In this document: in pieces, positions 1 through 8,203 of the stretch
Layout of the letters: the number at the start of each line of letters is the position of its first letter
Position numbering within the stretch: position 1 is the first letter of the stretch
From: Streptomyces sp. I05A-00742
GTDB lineage: Bacteria; Actinomycetota; Actinomycetes; Streptomycetales; Streptomycetaceae
Assembly: GCF_013055795.1 (NCBI RefSeq)
Contig: NZ_JABETO010000022.1
Coordinates: 40,201-102,626 of the forward strand
DNA length: 62,426 bases
Direction: 5' to 3'
Translations under genes and position numbers: made by a program
The notes under the pieces: model-generated
The model's input: the letters and a program-made list of their open reading frames with translations, nothing else
Told to the model about the DNA's origin: nothing
The model's database searches: none

Positions 1-504
1 GCCCGGGGTGGCGACGAGGATGTCGACGCCGCGCTCCAGGGCGTAGATCTGGTTGCCCATGGACGTACCGCCGCAGACGACCTTCATCTTGAGGCCGAGC
101 ACGTCGCCGTACGGCTGGAGGGCGTCGGCGACCTGCATCGCCAGCTCACGGGTCGGGGTGAGGATCAGACCGCGCGGACGCTTCTTCTCGGTGTGGCCGT
201 CCGCGAGGGTCGACAGCAGCGGCAGACCGAACGAGAGGGTCTTGCCGGAGCCGGTGCGGCCGCGGCCGAGGATGTCCTTGCCGGCCAGGGCGTCCGGGAT
301 GGTCGCGGCCTGGATCGGGAAGGGGGTGGTGACGCCGTTCTGGGCGAGCTTGCGGACGATCGCGTCGTCCAGGCCCAGGTCGGCGAAGGTGATCTGCGGC
401 TCGGCGGGCTCGACGGCCTCGGCGGCCTCGACGACCTCTGCGGCGGCCTCGACGATCGCGTCGTCGGCCTCGGGCATGGTGGTGGTGTCAGGCGAAATGG
501 ACAT
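1..504 (-). CDS. DEAD-box ATP-dependent RNA helicase, N-terminal part (runs off the window)
   Basis: The first 168 residues of a minus-strand gene whose remainder lies before base 1. After an acidic Ala/Glu-rich leader (about residues 11-36) the RecA-like domain 1 begins. It has the Q motif (FPIQ, Gln65), motif I GRTGSGKT (82-89), the motif Ia PTREL and a TPG motif at the window edge. This is the SF2 RNA helicase family, which unwinds or remodels RNA using ATP. I chose the ATG at 504 because the leader joins the Q motif in frame. A GGAAGG ribosome-binding site lies about 14 nt upstream, in the loop of a small hairpin (513-532). Subfamily (CsdA, RhlE and so on) cannot be decided from this fragment. 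Confidence 0.93.
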   Translation of the reverse strand, partial: MSISPDTTTMPEADDAIVEAAAEVVEAAEAVEPAEPQITFADLGLDDAIVRKLAQNGVTTPFPIQAATIPDALAGKDILGRGRTGSGKTLSFGLPLLSTLADGHTEKKRPRGLILTPTRELAMQVADALQPYGDVLGLKMKVVCGGTSMGNQIYALERGVDILVATPG

Positions 505-512
505 GCGAAATG

Positions 513-532
513 CGAAACCTTCCGGAGTTTCG
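513..532 (-). promoter_or_regulatory. Small hairpin presenting the helicase ribosome-binding site
   Basis: The arms CGAAAC (513-518) and GTTTCG (527-532) enclose an 8-nt loop. On the minus strand this loop region holds the GGAAGG Shine-Dalgarno sequence of the DEAD-box helicase. The stem is only 6 bp, so this is a weak candidate for temperature- or protein-sensitive translation control. Confidence 0.3.
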
Positions 533-790
533 GCACGCGCCCAAGCTCCGTGTCGGCTTCACAAATGACCGCCTCGATGCGGTCAGCCACGGCAAGGTAA
601 GGAACGCGCCACGCGGCGCGCATCAATAGGCGCCGGGCAAATGGGATCAAACGATCTACCACCATACGCACTCATCGCCGTCCGGCGCAACCCCGCCCTC
701 CGGATCCCCCTGTGGCCCGCCCCACAATGCCCCCCAACATCCCACAGTGCCCCGCGGCGTCCCACAGCGGCCCGCGCCCGGCCCGGGTGC

Positions 791-1351
791 CTACGCGACC
801 GGCCCGGCCTGCGGCGTCGGGTGCGGCGCGGGCGAGTCGGTGGTGGCCGGCGACGGGGGCACGGGCTGTGTCGGGGCCGGGTCGGGAGTCGGACGGGAGG
901 GCGGTGCGGAGGACGCGGGCGGCTTCGCCGGGGCGGGGGACACACCCGGCGCCGGGGGCTTCTTCCGGTCACCCGGCTTGGCCGGTCCGGCCGGCGGCGG
1001 GGACGCCGAGGCACCCGCCTTCGCATCGGCGGAAGGAGCAGCGCTCGAAGCCCCGCCGCGCGCCTCCTTCACCGAGGGGCTGCCGCTGACGCCGCGCGCC
1101 CCCTTCGCGTCCGCACGCCCCTGCCGGTCGCCCGGCGCCGACTTCCCGCCGTCCGGCCGGGCCCCGGACTCGCGCTGCCGCCCGGACTCCGAGGGCGCCG
1201 GCCGGCCCGGCTCGCTCACGCTCATGCAGCCGCCGAGAGCCAGGGTCGCCACGGCCACGGCCGCGAAACGGGTGACCGCCGAGTGCAGCAGGGTGGACGC
1301 CGGCCGCACCCGGCCCACGGGGGGCGCGGGGTGCACGGGGATCGCGCGCAT
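791..1351 (-). CDS. Secreted lipoprotein, Pro/Ala/Ser-rich, unknown function
   Basis: A 186-residue protein with a hydrophobic segment ending in the lipobox LALGGC. Cys42 would be lipidated if the ATG at 1351 is used. A GTG in frame at residue 26 would give a more normal 17-residue signal sequence. Everything after Cys42 is low complexity (Pro, Ala, Ser, Gly, charged) with no domain I recognise, so it looks like an extended cell-wall-spanning tether. Low-complexity GC-rich sequence can stay open by chance. The lipobox directly after a hydrophobic stretch is the main evidence that the gene is real. Confidence 0.6.
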   Translation of the reverse strand: MRAIPVHPAPPVGRVRPASTLLHSAVTRFAAVAVATLALGGCMSVSEPGRPAPSESGRQRESGARPDGGKSAPGDRQGRADAKGARGVSGSPSVKEARGGASSAAPSADAKAGASASPPPAGPAKPGDRKKPPAPGVSPAPAKPPASSAPPSRPTPDPAPTQPVPPSPATTDSPAPHPTPQAGPVA

Positions 1352-1449
1352 GGGAGGGACCGCCTTCGGGGCTCGCGGGGACAGGCTCCCTGCCCAACTG
1401 GCCCCGCACCGCGCAGGACACGCGCCCCGGCACACCGGAGGCGGCGGGC

Positions 1450-1809
1450 TCAGCCGTAGCCGAGCGCGTGCAGCCGCTCGTCGTCGATACCGAAGTGGTG
1501 GGCCACCTCGTGCACCACGGTCACCTCCGCCTCGGCCACGACCTCCTCCCTCGTCGCGCACATACGCAGCGTGGGCCCCCGGTAGATGGTGATCCGGTCC
1601 GGCAGCACCCCCGCGTACCACTCACCGCGCTCCGTCAGCGGCGTCCCCTCGTAGAGCCCGAGCAGCTCCGGTTCGTCCGCCGGGGGCTCGTCCTCGACGA
1701 ACACGGCGACGTTGTCCATCAGCCGCGTCAGCTCCGGCGGGATCCGGTCCAGCGCCTCGGCGACCAGCTCTTCGAACTCCTCGCGCGTCATCTCCAGCAC
1801 GCTCGCCAT
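1450..1809 (-). CDS. Zincin-like metallopeptidase family protein
   Basis: A 119-residue protein with the zinc-site signature HEVAHHFGIDD near its C-terminus (HExxHxxGxxD). This is the pattern of the small COG3824/DUF1025 zincin-like family found widely in actinobacteria. The start at 1809 (ATG, MASVLEM) gives the compact length usual for the family. An upstream in-frame start would only add low-complexity sequence. No signal peptide or membrane segment is present, so it is cytoplasmic. Peptidase activity is plausible from the motif, but the physiological substrate of this family is not known to me. Confidence 0.85.
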   Translation of the reverse strand: MASVLEMTREEFEELVAEALDRIPPELTRLMDNVAVFVEDEPPADEPELLGLYEGTPLTERGEWYAGVLPDRITIYRGPTLRMCATREEVVAEAEVTVVHEVAHHFGIDDERLHALGYG

Positions 1810-1905
1810 TGTCGGGTACGCACCCGGCCGACGGCCCGTCCGGCGGGCATACGGGCCCGATGCGAGCCGTGCCGAGGGTGATCCGCGGCCCGTCACCTAT
1901 TCGGT

Positions 1906-1934
1906 TTGGCCGTGCGCGCGGCGGCGTGTACAGT
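1906..1934 (+). promoter_or_regulatory. Candidate promoter for the tRNA-Glu/Asp/Phe cluster
   Basis: TTGGCC (1906-1911), a 17-bp spacer and TACAGT (1929-1934) match a housekeeping sigma factor promoter. Transcription would start near 1941, leaving a leader of about 150 nt before tRNA-Glu. Confidence 0.5.
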
Positions 1935-2089
1935 CTTGACCTGCCAAAGGGCAGCGGTCAGGGCTTGACCGTCCCAAGACCGAAAGGTCGAAGGAGAAGC
2001 GGAACCCTCCGGGGGAAAGCGGAGTCACATGCTTCTCACGTCCTCCTCTCTGGAGGCACTTCCAGAAGCACAGCAGTACTGGTCAGTTA

Positions 2090-2162
2090 GCCCTCATCGT
2101 CTAGTGGCCCAGGACGCCGCCCTTTCAAGGCGGTAGCACGGGTTCGAATCCCGTTGGGGGCA
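2090..2162 (+). tRNA. tRNA-Glu (anticodon UUC)
   Basis: Seventy-three bases fold as a cloverleaf. Acceptor GCCCTCA pairs with TGGGGGC, the anticodon arm CCGCC/GGCGG has loop CTTTCAA (anticodon TTC), and the T arm is canonical with GTTCGAATC. It is the first gene of a three-tRNA cluster. CCA is not encoded. Confidence 0.97.
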
Positions 2163-2199
2163 CGCAACATCGTGTGAGACACTGTTTCGCACATAGCTT

Positions 2200-2274
2200 G
2201 GTCCTGTGGAGCAGTTTGGAGTGCTCGCCACCCTGTCAAGGTGGAGGCCGCGGGTTCAAATCCCGTCAGGACCG
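2200..2274 (+). tRNA. tRNA-Asp (anticodon GUC), copy 1
   Basis: Seventy-five bases with acceptor GGTCCTG/CAGGACC, anticodon loop CTGTCAA (anticodon GTC) and T loop TTCAAAT. An identical second copy lies at 6523-6597 on the other side of hrpA. Confidence 0.97.
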
Positions 2275-2298
2275 CTGTGATTCCCCCGGGAATCGCGT

Positions 2299-2375
2299 GG
2301 CTGGGTAGCTCAGTTGGTACGAGCGTCCGCCTGAAAAGCGGAAGGTCGCCGGTTCGACCCCGGCCCCAGCCACCA
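2299..2375 (+). tRNA. tRNA-Phe (anticodon GAA), CCA encoded
   Basis: Acceptor GGCTGGG/CCCAGCC, anticodon loop CTGAAAA (anticodon GAA) and a canonical GGTTCGA T arm. The 3' CCA (2373-2375) is encoded, unlike in the neighbouring tRNAs. A strong hairpin terminator follows at once. Confidence 0.97.
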
Positions 2376-2378
2376 CAG

Positions 2379-2406
2379 AAGGCCCCGATCCCCGGATCGG
2401 GGCCTT
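2379..2406 (+). terminator. Terminator of the tRNA cluster
   Basis: AAGGCCCCGATC pairs perfectly with GATCGGGGCCTT across a 4-nt loop. There is little T tract, as is usual in streptomycetes. Confidence 0.85.
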
Positions 2407-2484
2407 CGTCGTGCGCCCCCCGGCCCACCGGCCGGGGAAATGCGTTCGCCGCTTCGTCCCGCCTGGTGCGATCCTGGGTCCCGT

Positions 2485-5400
2485 ATGTCTACGCAGCCTG
2501 CCCTCACCCCTGCCGACCTCGCCGCGCGCCTGCCCGAGCTGTCCCTGCGCGACGCGCAGCGACTGGGTCGCAGGCTGGACGGTGCCCGCCGGATCCGCAA
2601 ACCCGAGGCCCGGGTGGCGGTCCTCACCGAGATCGACGCCGAGATCGGCCAGGCCGAGGAGCGCGTGGCGCGCCGCGCGGCGCGGGTGCCGGCCGTCACG
2701 TACCCCGAGCAGCTCCCGGTCAGCCAGAAGAAGGACGACATCCTGGAGGCGATACGCGACCACCAGGTCGTGATCGTCGCGGGTGAGACCGGCTCCGGCA
2801 AGACCACGCAGATCCCCAAGATCTGCCTGGAGCTCGGCCGCGGCGTCCGTGGCCTGATCGGGCACACCCAGCCCCGCCGGATCGCCGCGCGGACCGTGGC
2901 GGAGCGGGTCGCGGAGGAGCTGCGCACACCGCTGGGCGAGGCGGTCGGCTGGAAGGTCCGGTTCACGGACCAGGTCGGCCCGGACACCATGGTCAAGCTG
3001 ATGACCGACGGCATCCTGCTGGCCGAGATCCAGACCGACCGCGAGCTGCGCCAGTACGACACGATCATCATCGACGAGGCGCACGAGCGCAGCCTCAACA
3101 TCGACTTCATCCTGGGCTACCTGGCCCAGCTGCTGCCGCGCCGCCCCGACCTCAAGGTCGTCATCACCTCGGCGACGATCGACCCCGAGCGCTTCTCCCG
3201 GCACTTCGGCGACGCGCCGATCATCGAGGTCAGCGGGCGGACGTACCCGGTGGAGGTGCGGTACCGGCCACTGCTGGAGGAGGAGTCCGCGGACACCGAC
3301 CGCGACCAGGTCACGGCGATCTGCGACGCGGTGGGCGAGCTGCAGCGCGAGGGCGACGGCGACATCCTGGTCTTCCTCTCCGGCGAGCGCGAGATCCGCG
3401 ACACCGCGGACGCGCTGGAGAAGAAGAAACTGAGGTTCACGGAGATCCTGCCGCTGTACGCGCGGCTGTCCCACGCCGAGCAGCACCGGGTCTTCCAGCG
3501 CCACACCGGCCGCCGTATCGTCCTCGCCACCAACGTGGCCGAGACGTCGCTGACGGTGCCCGGCATCCGGTACGTCATCGACCCCGGTTTCGCCCGGATC
3601 TCCCGCTACAGCCACCGCACCAAGGTGCAGCGGCTGCCGATCGAGCCCGTCTCGCAGGCCAGCGCCAACCAGCGCAAGGGCCGCTGCGGCCGGACGAGCG
3701 ACGGCATCTGCGTCCGGCTGTACTCGGAGGACGACTTCCTCTCCCGTCCGGAGTTCACGGACGCGGAGATCCTGCGGACGAACCTGGCCTCCGTCATCCT
3801 CCAGATGACCGCGGCGGGTCTGGGGGACATCGAGAAGTTCCCGTTCATCGACCCGCCGGACCGGCGCAACATCAAGGACGGCGTCGACCTGCTCCAGGAG
3901 CTGGGCGCGCTCGACCCGCAGCAGAAGTCCCCCCAGTCGGGACAGAAGGGGCAGCGGCTCACCCCACTCGGCCGGAAGCTCGCGCAGCTGCCCGTCGACC
4001 CCCGGCTGGCCCGGATGGTGCTGGAGGCGGACCGCAACGGCTGTGTGCGCGAGGTGATGGTGATCGCCGCCGCGCTGTCGATCCAGGACCCCCGCGAGCG
4101 GCCCTCGGAGAAGCAGCAGCAGGCCGATCAGCAGCACGCCCGGTTCAAGGACGAGACGAGCGATTTCCTCGCCTTCCTGAATCTCTGGCGCTATGTGCGC
4201 GAGCAGCAGAAGGCGCTGTCGTCGTCGGCGTTCCGGCGGATGTGCAAGTCGGAGTTCCTGAATTACCTGCGCATACGTGAGTGGCAGGACATCTACACAC
4301 AGTTGCGCACGGTCGCGAAGTCGATGGGCGTGCACCTGGCGGAGGAGGACGCGGCGCCGGAGCGCGTCCACCAGTCGCTGCTGGCGGGTCTGCTGTCCCA
4401 TCTGGGGCTGAAGGACACCGAGAAGAACGAATACCTGGGTGCCCGCAGCGCGAAATTCGCCGTCTTCCCGGGTTCCGCGCTCTTCAAGAAGCCGCCGCGC
4501 TGGATCATGTCGGCGGAACTGGTCGAGACCTCCCGGCTGTGGGCCCGGGTCAACGCCCGTATCGAGCCGGAATGGATCGAACCGCTCGCCCAGCACCTGG
4601 TGAAGCGCACCTACAGCGAACCGCACTGGGAGCAGAAGCAGGCGGCCGTGATGGCGTACGAGCGGGTGACGCTGTACGGCGTGCCGATCGTCGCCCAGCG
4701 GAAGGTCAATTACGGCCGGATCGACCCGGAGATCAGCCGTGAGCTGTTCATCCGCAACGCACTGGTCGAGGGCGACTGGAAGACGCACCACCAGTTCTTC
4801 CACGACAACCGCAAGCTCCTCGGCGAGGTCGAGGAGCTGGAGCACCGGGCGCGGCGGCGCGACATCCTGGTGGACGACGAGACGCTGTTCGACTTCTACG
4901 ACCAGCGGCTGCCCGACCACGTCGTGTCCGGCGCGCATTTCGACTCGTGGTGGAAGCACAGGCGGCGCGACGAGCCGGAGCTGCTGAACTTCGAGCACTC
5001 GATGCTCATCAACGAGAACGCCGAGGCGGTCACCAAGGACGACTATCCGGACTCGTGGCGGCAGGGCCGGCTGAAGTTCCGGGTGACGTACCAGTTCGAG
5101 CCGGGGGCGGACGCGGACGGCGTGACCGTCCACGTCCCGCTCCAGGTGCTCAACCAGGTCACCCCGGAGGGCTTCGACTGGCAGATCCCGGGGCTGCGCG
5201 AGGACCTGGTGACGGAGCTGATCCGCTCGCTGCCCAAGCCGCTGCGCCGCAACTGCGTGCCGGCGCCGAACTACGCGCAGCGCTTCCTCGATGGCGTCGT
5301 CCCCGTGCAGGAGCCGCTGACGGCCGCGCTGGCGCGCGAGCTGCACCGGATGACGGGCGTGCGGATCGAGGCGGACGACTTCGATCCGGGGCGCGTCCCC

Positions 5401-6438
5401 GACCACCTGAAGATCACCTTCCGGATCATCGACGAGCGCAAGCGCAAGATCGCCGAGGACAAGGACCTGGAGGCGCTGCGCACCCGCCTCAAGCCCAGGA
5501 CCCAGGCCGCCATCACCAAGGCCTTCGAGAGGGCCTCCACGGCCCCCGGGGCCCCCTCCGGGCCCGAGCAGCGGTCCGGGCTCACCCAGTGGACGATCGG
5601 GGCCCTCCCGCGCACCTTCGAGACCAAGCGGGCCGGCCAGCCCGTCAAGGCGTACCCGGCGCTGGTCGACGAGGGCACGTCGGTCGCCGTGCGGCTCTTC
5701 GACACCGAGCCCGAGCAGCGGCAGGCCATGTGGCGCGGCACCCGCCGGCTGATCCTGCTCAACCTGCCGTCGAATCCCGCCAAGTTCGCCCAGGACAAGC
5801 TGAGCAACCAGCAGAAGCTCGCCCTCTCCAGAAACCCGCACGGTTCGATCCCGGCGCTCTTCGACGACTGCGTCGCGGGCGCGGCGGACAAGCTGATCGC
5901 CGGCCACGGCGGGCCCGCCTGGGACGAGGAGGGCTTCCGCAAGCTCTTCGACGCGGTACGGGCGGACATCGTCGACGTGACGCTCGACACCATCCGCAGG
6001 GTCCAGGAGGTGCTGGCCGCCTGGCAGGCGTGCGAGCGCCGGCTCAAGGCCACCACCAGCCCCGTCCTGCTGACGTCCCTCACCGACGTCAAGCAGCAGC
6101 TCGCGGAGCTGGTCAAGCCCGGCTTCGTGACCGCCCACGGGGTGCGCCGCCTCCCCGACCTGCTGCGCTACCTGGTGGCCGTGGACCGGCGGCTGACGCA
6201 GCTGCCCACCAACGCGGAGCGGGACCGGGCCCGGCTGGCCAAGGTCAAGGAGATGCAGGACGAGCACGCCTGGCTGCTGGAGCAGTTCCCGAAGGGGCGC
6301 CCGGTGCCGCAGGAGGCCCTGGACATCCGCTGGATGATCGAGGAGCTGCGGGTGAGCTACTTCGCGCACGCGCTCGGCACGGCCTTCCCGGTCTCGGACA
6401 AGCGCATCGTCAAGGCCATCGACGCACTCGCCCCCTGA
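2485..6438 (+). CDS. hrpA: ATP-dependent RNA helicase HrpA (DEAH box)
   Basis: A 1317-residue protein with the full HrpA layout. Motif I GETGSGKT is at 100-107 and the DEAH box at 197-200. Motif III SAT follows, with TNVAETSLTVPG and the arginine-finger motif QRKGRCGR. Then come the winged-helix, ratchet and OB-fold domains and the long C-terminal HrpA-specific extension (DUF3418). Length matches the roughly 1300-residue family. HrpA-type enzymes use ATP to remodel RNA; in E. coli HrpA rescues stalled ribosomes and affects mRNA processing. The start at 2485 (MSTQPAL) was chosen because upstream in-frame residues are compositionally unlike the gene. It stands alone between two tRNA-Asp loci. 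Confidence 0.97.
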   Translation: MSTQPALTPADLAARLPELSLRDAQRLGRRLDGARRIRKPEARVAVLTEIDAEIGQAEERVARRAARVPAVTYPEQLPVSQKKDDILEAIRDHQVVIVAGETGSGKTTQIPKICLELGRGVRGLIGHTQPRRIAARTVAERVAEELRTPLGEAVGWKVRFTDQVGPDTMVKLMTDGILLAEIQTDRELRQYDTIIIDEAHERSLNIDFILGYLAQLLPRRPDLKVVITSATIDPERFSRHFGDAPIIEVSGRTYPVEVRYRPLLEEESADTDRDQVTAICDAVGELQREGDGDILVFLSGEREIRDTADALEKKKLRFTEILPLYARLSHAEQHRVFQRHTGRRIVLATNVAETSLTVPGIRYVIDPGFARISRYSHRTKVQRLPIEPVSQASANQRKGRCGRTSDGICVRLYSEDDFLSRPEFTDAEILRTNLASVILQMTAAGLGDIEKFPFIDPPDRRNIKDGVDLLQELGALDPQQKSPQSGQKGQRLTPLGRKLAQLPVDPRLARMVLEADRNGCVREVMVIAAALSIQDPRERPSEKQQQADQQHARFKDETSDFLAFLNLWRYVREQQKALSSSAFRRMCKSEFLNYLRIREWQDIYTQLRTVAKSMGVHLAEEDAAPERVHQSLLAGLLSHLGLKDTEKNEYLGARSAKFAVFPGSALFKKPPRWIMSAELVETSRLWARVNARIEPEWIEPLAQHLVKRTYSEPHWEQKQAAVMAYERVTLYGVPIVAQRKVNYGRIDPEISRELFIRNALVEGDWKTHHQFFHDNRKLLGEVEELEHRARRRDILVDDETLFDFYDQRLPDHVVSGAHFDSWWKHRRRDEPELLNFEHSMLINENAEAVTKDDYPDSWRQGRLKFRVTYQFEPGADADGVTVHVPLQVLNQVTPEGFDWQIPGLREDLVTELIRSLPKPLRRNCVPAPNYAQRFLDGVVPVQEPLTAALARELHRMTGVRIEADDFDPGRVPDHLKITFRIIDERKRKIAEDKDLEALRTRLKPRTQAAITKAFERASTAPGAPSGPEQRSGLTQWTIGALPRTFETKRAGQPVKAYPALVDEGTSVAVRLFDTEPEQRQAMWRGTRRLILLNLPSNPAKFAQDKLSNQQKLALSRNPHGSIPALFDDCVAGAADKLIAGHGGPAWDEEGFRKLFDAVRADIVDVTLDTIRRVQEVLAAWQACERRLKATTSPVLLTSLTDVKQQLAELVKPGFVTAHGVRRLPDLLRYLVAVDRRLTQLPTNAERDRARLAKVKEMQDEHAWLLEQFPKGRPVPQEALDIRWMIEELRVSYFAHALGTAFPVSDKRIVKAIDALAP

Positions 6439-6453
6439 CCTCGGGAAGGCGAG

Positions 6454-6484
6454 TTCGACCGCACCCCCTGACCTGCTGTAGAGT
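6454..6484 (+). promoter_or_regulatory. Candidate promoter for tRNA-Asp copy 2
   Basis: TTCGAC (6454-6459) and TAGAGT (6479-6484) are separated by 19 bp, with the tRNA starting about 39 nt after the -10 element. The -35 match is weak. Confidence 0.4.
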
Positions 6485-6522
6485 CTTGCCACGCAGCACC
6501 GCGAAGGCGGGAAAGCAAGCAA

Positions 6523-6597
6523 GGTCCTGTGGAGCAGTTTGGAGTGCTCGCCACCCTGTCAAGGTGGAGGCCGCGGGTTCAAATCCCGTCAGGACCG
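6523..6597 (+). tRNA. tRNA-Asp (anticodon GUC), copy 2
   Basis: Base-for-base identical to the tRNA at 2200-2274, again with anticodon GTC and no encoded CCA. It has its own promoter-like sequence and its own terminator, so it is an independent transcription unit. Confidence 0.97.
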
Positions 6598-6606
6598 CAG
6601 CAGTAC

Positions 6607-6638
6607 GAGGCCCGTTCTCCCGAGGGAGAGCGGGCCTC
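6607..6638 (+). terminator. Terminator of tRNA-Asp copy 2
   Basis: GAGGCCCGTTCTCC pairs with GGAGAGCGGGCCTC (one G-T pair) around a short loop, directly after the tRNA. Confidence 0.85.
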
Positions 6639-6774
6639 GGCGCGTTCCGGAACCCCTCTCCGCACCACGATCGGCGAATGGCCGACGGACCACCCCCGGG
6701 ACCGGCCCCCGGGGTGGCGCTCCTTGACGGCGACACGTGCCAGGGGTACCCAGTCAGTGGGAGGTGTGCGCCCG

Positions 6775-6990
6775 ATGACCACGACCAGCCCGACCGGGAA
6801 GACCCGGCACGAGACCGGGGCGCTCCTGCGAGCCCACCTCTCGGCCTCCGTCGGCTACCGCCACCTGACCCGCCACTGCGCAGTCTGTCACCGGCTCCTG
6901 CGCCTGGCCCTGGAGACCGGGGGCGCCTCCGGCGATCCGGGCCCCGCGGCCGCCCCCGCGGGCGGGAGCGAGGGTTCCGCGGCATGGTGA
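6775..6990 (+). CDS. Small cysteine/histidine protein, probably DUF6274-type, unknown function
   Basis: A 71-residue basic protein preceded by a GGGAGGTG ribosome-binding site. The central segment GYRHLTRHCAVCHRLLRLAL holds a CxxC pair flanked by histidines, which could bind zinc or iron. The C-terminal third is Gly/Ala/Pro-rich. I believe this is the small streptomycete family annotated as DUF6274 that sits beside bldC, but that family name is from memory. Position between tRNA-Asp and the convergent bldC gene, with its own ribosome-binding site, supports a real gene. No function is known to me. Confidence 0.7.
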   Translation: MTTTSPTGKTRHETGALLRAHLSASVGYRHLTRHCAVCHRLLRLALETGGASGDPGPAAAPAGGSEGSAAW

Positions 6991-7341
6991 GCGACTCCCG
7001 CCGCATGGCGGCCAACGGCGGCTCCGGGCAGGGCAGTCGACCGTCCGGCCGGTACGGAGTCCCGGCCGGAACACCGCCGTACCCCGGAAACAGACGGGAT
7101 GGTCGGCTTCTCTATCGCGGCATCGCGGCGGACGGCAAGCTCGGCGTGCTGTGACGGGAGTCACCGAAAGAGTTACGGAGATGACGGAAGTCACGCCCTG
7201 TCGCTCACCGGTCAATTTAATATGTGCAATTGCACCGGCCGCTCAACCAATCCCGCAAGGGGGCCGGCGGGTCGCCGGGGGCCCTTCCGCGCGCTTCCGC
7301 CGACCTAACACGGACGGAAATCACGGGCTGCCCGCGGACAT
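6991..7341. other. Intergenic region with an AT-rich palindromic island
   Basis: About 350 bp between the small Cys/His gene and the bldC terminator. Most of it is GC-rich, but 7212-7235 is AT-rich and ends in the perfect palindrome GTGCAATTGCAC (7224-7235), flanked by CCGGT and ACCGG. It looks like a protein-binding site. I see no convincing gene here. Confidence 0.4.
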
Positions 7342-7381
7342 AAAAAAGACCGCGCTGGACCCGGCGGAGCCCAGCGCGATC
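7342..7381 (-). terminator. Rho-independent terminator of bldC
   Basis: Read on the minus strand, GATCGCGCTGG pairs with CCAGCGCGGTC and is followed by six T residues (7347-7342). This is a classical intrinsic terminator, about 140 nt past the bldC stop codon. Confidence 0.88.
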
Positions 7382-7521
7382 GACGACGTCACCCGGTTCG
7401 GGCGCGGATTCCCGTTGGGGGCAGGTTTCCGCAGTCGTGTGGTGCATGGTGGAGCTGGTGGAGCTGAGGATGGACGGTCACCGGGTTGGGGGCCCCGGAA
7501 AACGCCCGGTCATGCGGTGGA

Positions 7522-7728
7522 TCAGGACTCGCTGCGCTGCTGGGGGATGCCCGCCAGCAGTGCCCGGACCTCCGCCTCGCGGTAGCGGCGGTGTCCTCCG
7601 AGCGTGCGGATGGACGTGAGCTTGCCTGCCTTGGCCCACCGCGTGACCGTCTTCGGGTCCACGCGGAACATCGTGGCAACCTCAGCCGGGGTCAGCAGCG
7701 GCTCGGCATCAGGGGTGCGAGCGGTCAT
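7522..7728 (-). CDS. bldC: Developmental transcription regulator BldC (MerR-like)
   Basis: A 68-residue protein consisting of one MerR-type winged helix-turn-helix. LLTPAEVATMFRVDPKTVTR forms the helix-turn-helix and the wing contains GGHRRYRE. BldC binds DNA cooperatively as head-to-tail oligomers on direct repeats and holds back entry into sporulation in Streptomyces. Length and sequence match the family along the full protein. The ATG at 7728 has a GAGGAGG ribosome-binding site. It is monocistronic, with an intrinsic terminator downstream and a long upstream region. Confidence 0.97.
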   Translation of the reverse strand: MTARTPDAEPLLTPAEVATMFRVDPKTVTRWAKAGKLTSIRTLGGHRRYREAEVRALLAGIPQQRSES

Positions 7729-8203
7729 GAGCGGCCTCCTCGGGAGAACCGAGTTCAGGATCGGTTCTTTCCTCTAAATTCTGCACCTTGACCCGCGTTG
7801 CCCGAAATGGCAGACGCGGGCCGAGTCGGTTATAGGACGAACGGCTTGTCCTCGGCACTACAACTACACCATCTGTCCAGCCACGTCGGCCAAACCGATG
7901 GAATTGCCCTCTCAGGTGTTCAACCTCGACGGAAGCCGATGGACCATGCCATAGCGGACAGTCACGCCACCGTGACGATCAGTCACAGCGGGATCAGGGG
8001 TCACCAGACCCGCCAAGGAGTGCAATACCGATCTATCCACCCTTACTCGGACGGAAGGAGTCCTTCCCGGACTCCTTGTCCTATTTTGCCACGAGGGTGG
8101 GCGATGGGCGCAAGACCTGACGTAAGTGCGTTAGATCACGGTTGTGGCAATTGGCCGGATCAGGACCTAGGTCCTGATCGACCGAATCCCCGGCCGGCAC
8201 CGG
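7729..8203. promoter_or_regulatory. bldC upstream region with candidate promoter and hairpins
   Basis: No gene is visible in these 475 bp. On the minus strand a TATAAC -10 element lies at 7834-7829, predicting a leader of roughly 90 nt for bldC. A 9-bp stem with arms AAGGAGTCC and GGACTCCTT spans 8055-8077, and a 22-bp perfect palindrome lies at 8158-8179. A long, feature-rich upstream region fits a developmental regulator. Confidence 0.4.
8158..8179. repeat. 22-bp perfect palindrome downstream of the 8204-9187 gene
   Basis: The half-site GATCAGGACCT is repeated in perfect inversion with no spacer, so the centre is CCTAGG. With no loop it is a poor hairpin terminator and a better candidate for a dimeric protein-binding site. 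It lies 25 bp past the stop codon of the gene at 8204. Confidence 0.6.

Noticed and set aside
2266..6522. Very long open frame antisense to hrpA
   Set aside because: It arises from the third-position G/C bias of hrpA; its product is Arg/Leu/Asp-rich low-complexity with no domain, while the sense frame is a complete HrpA.
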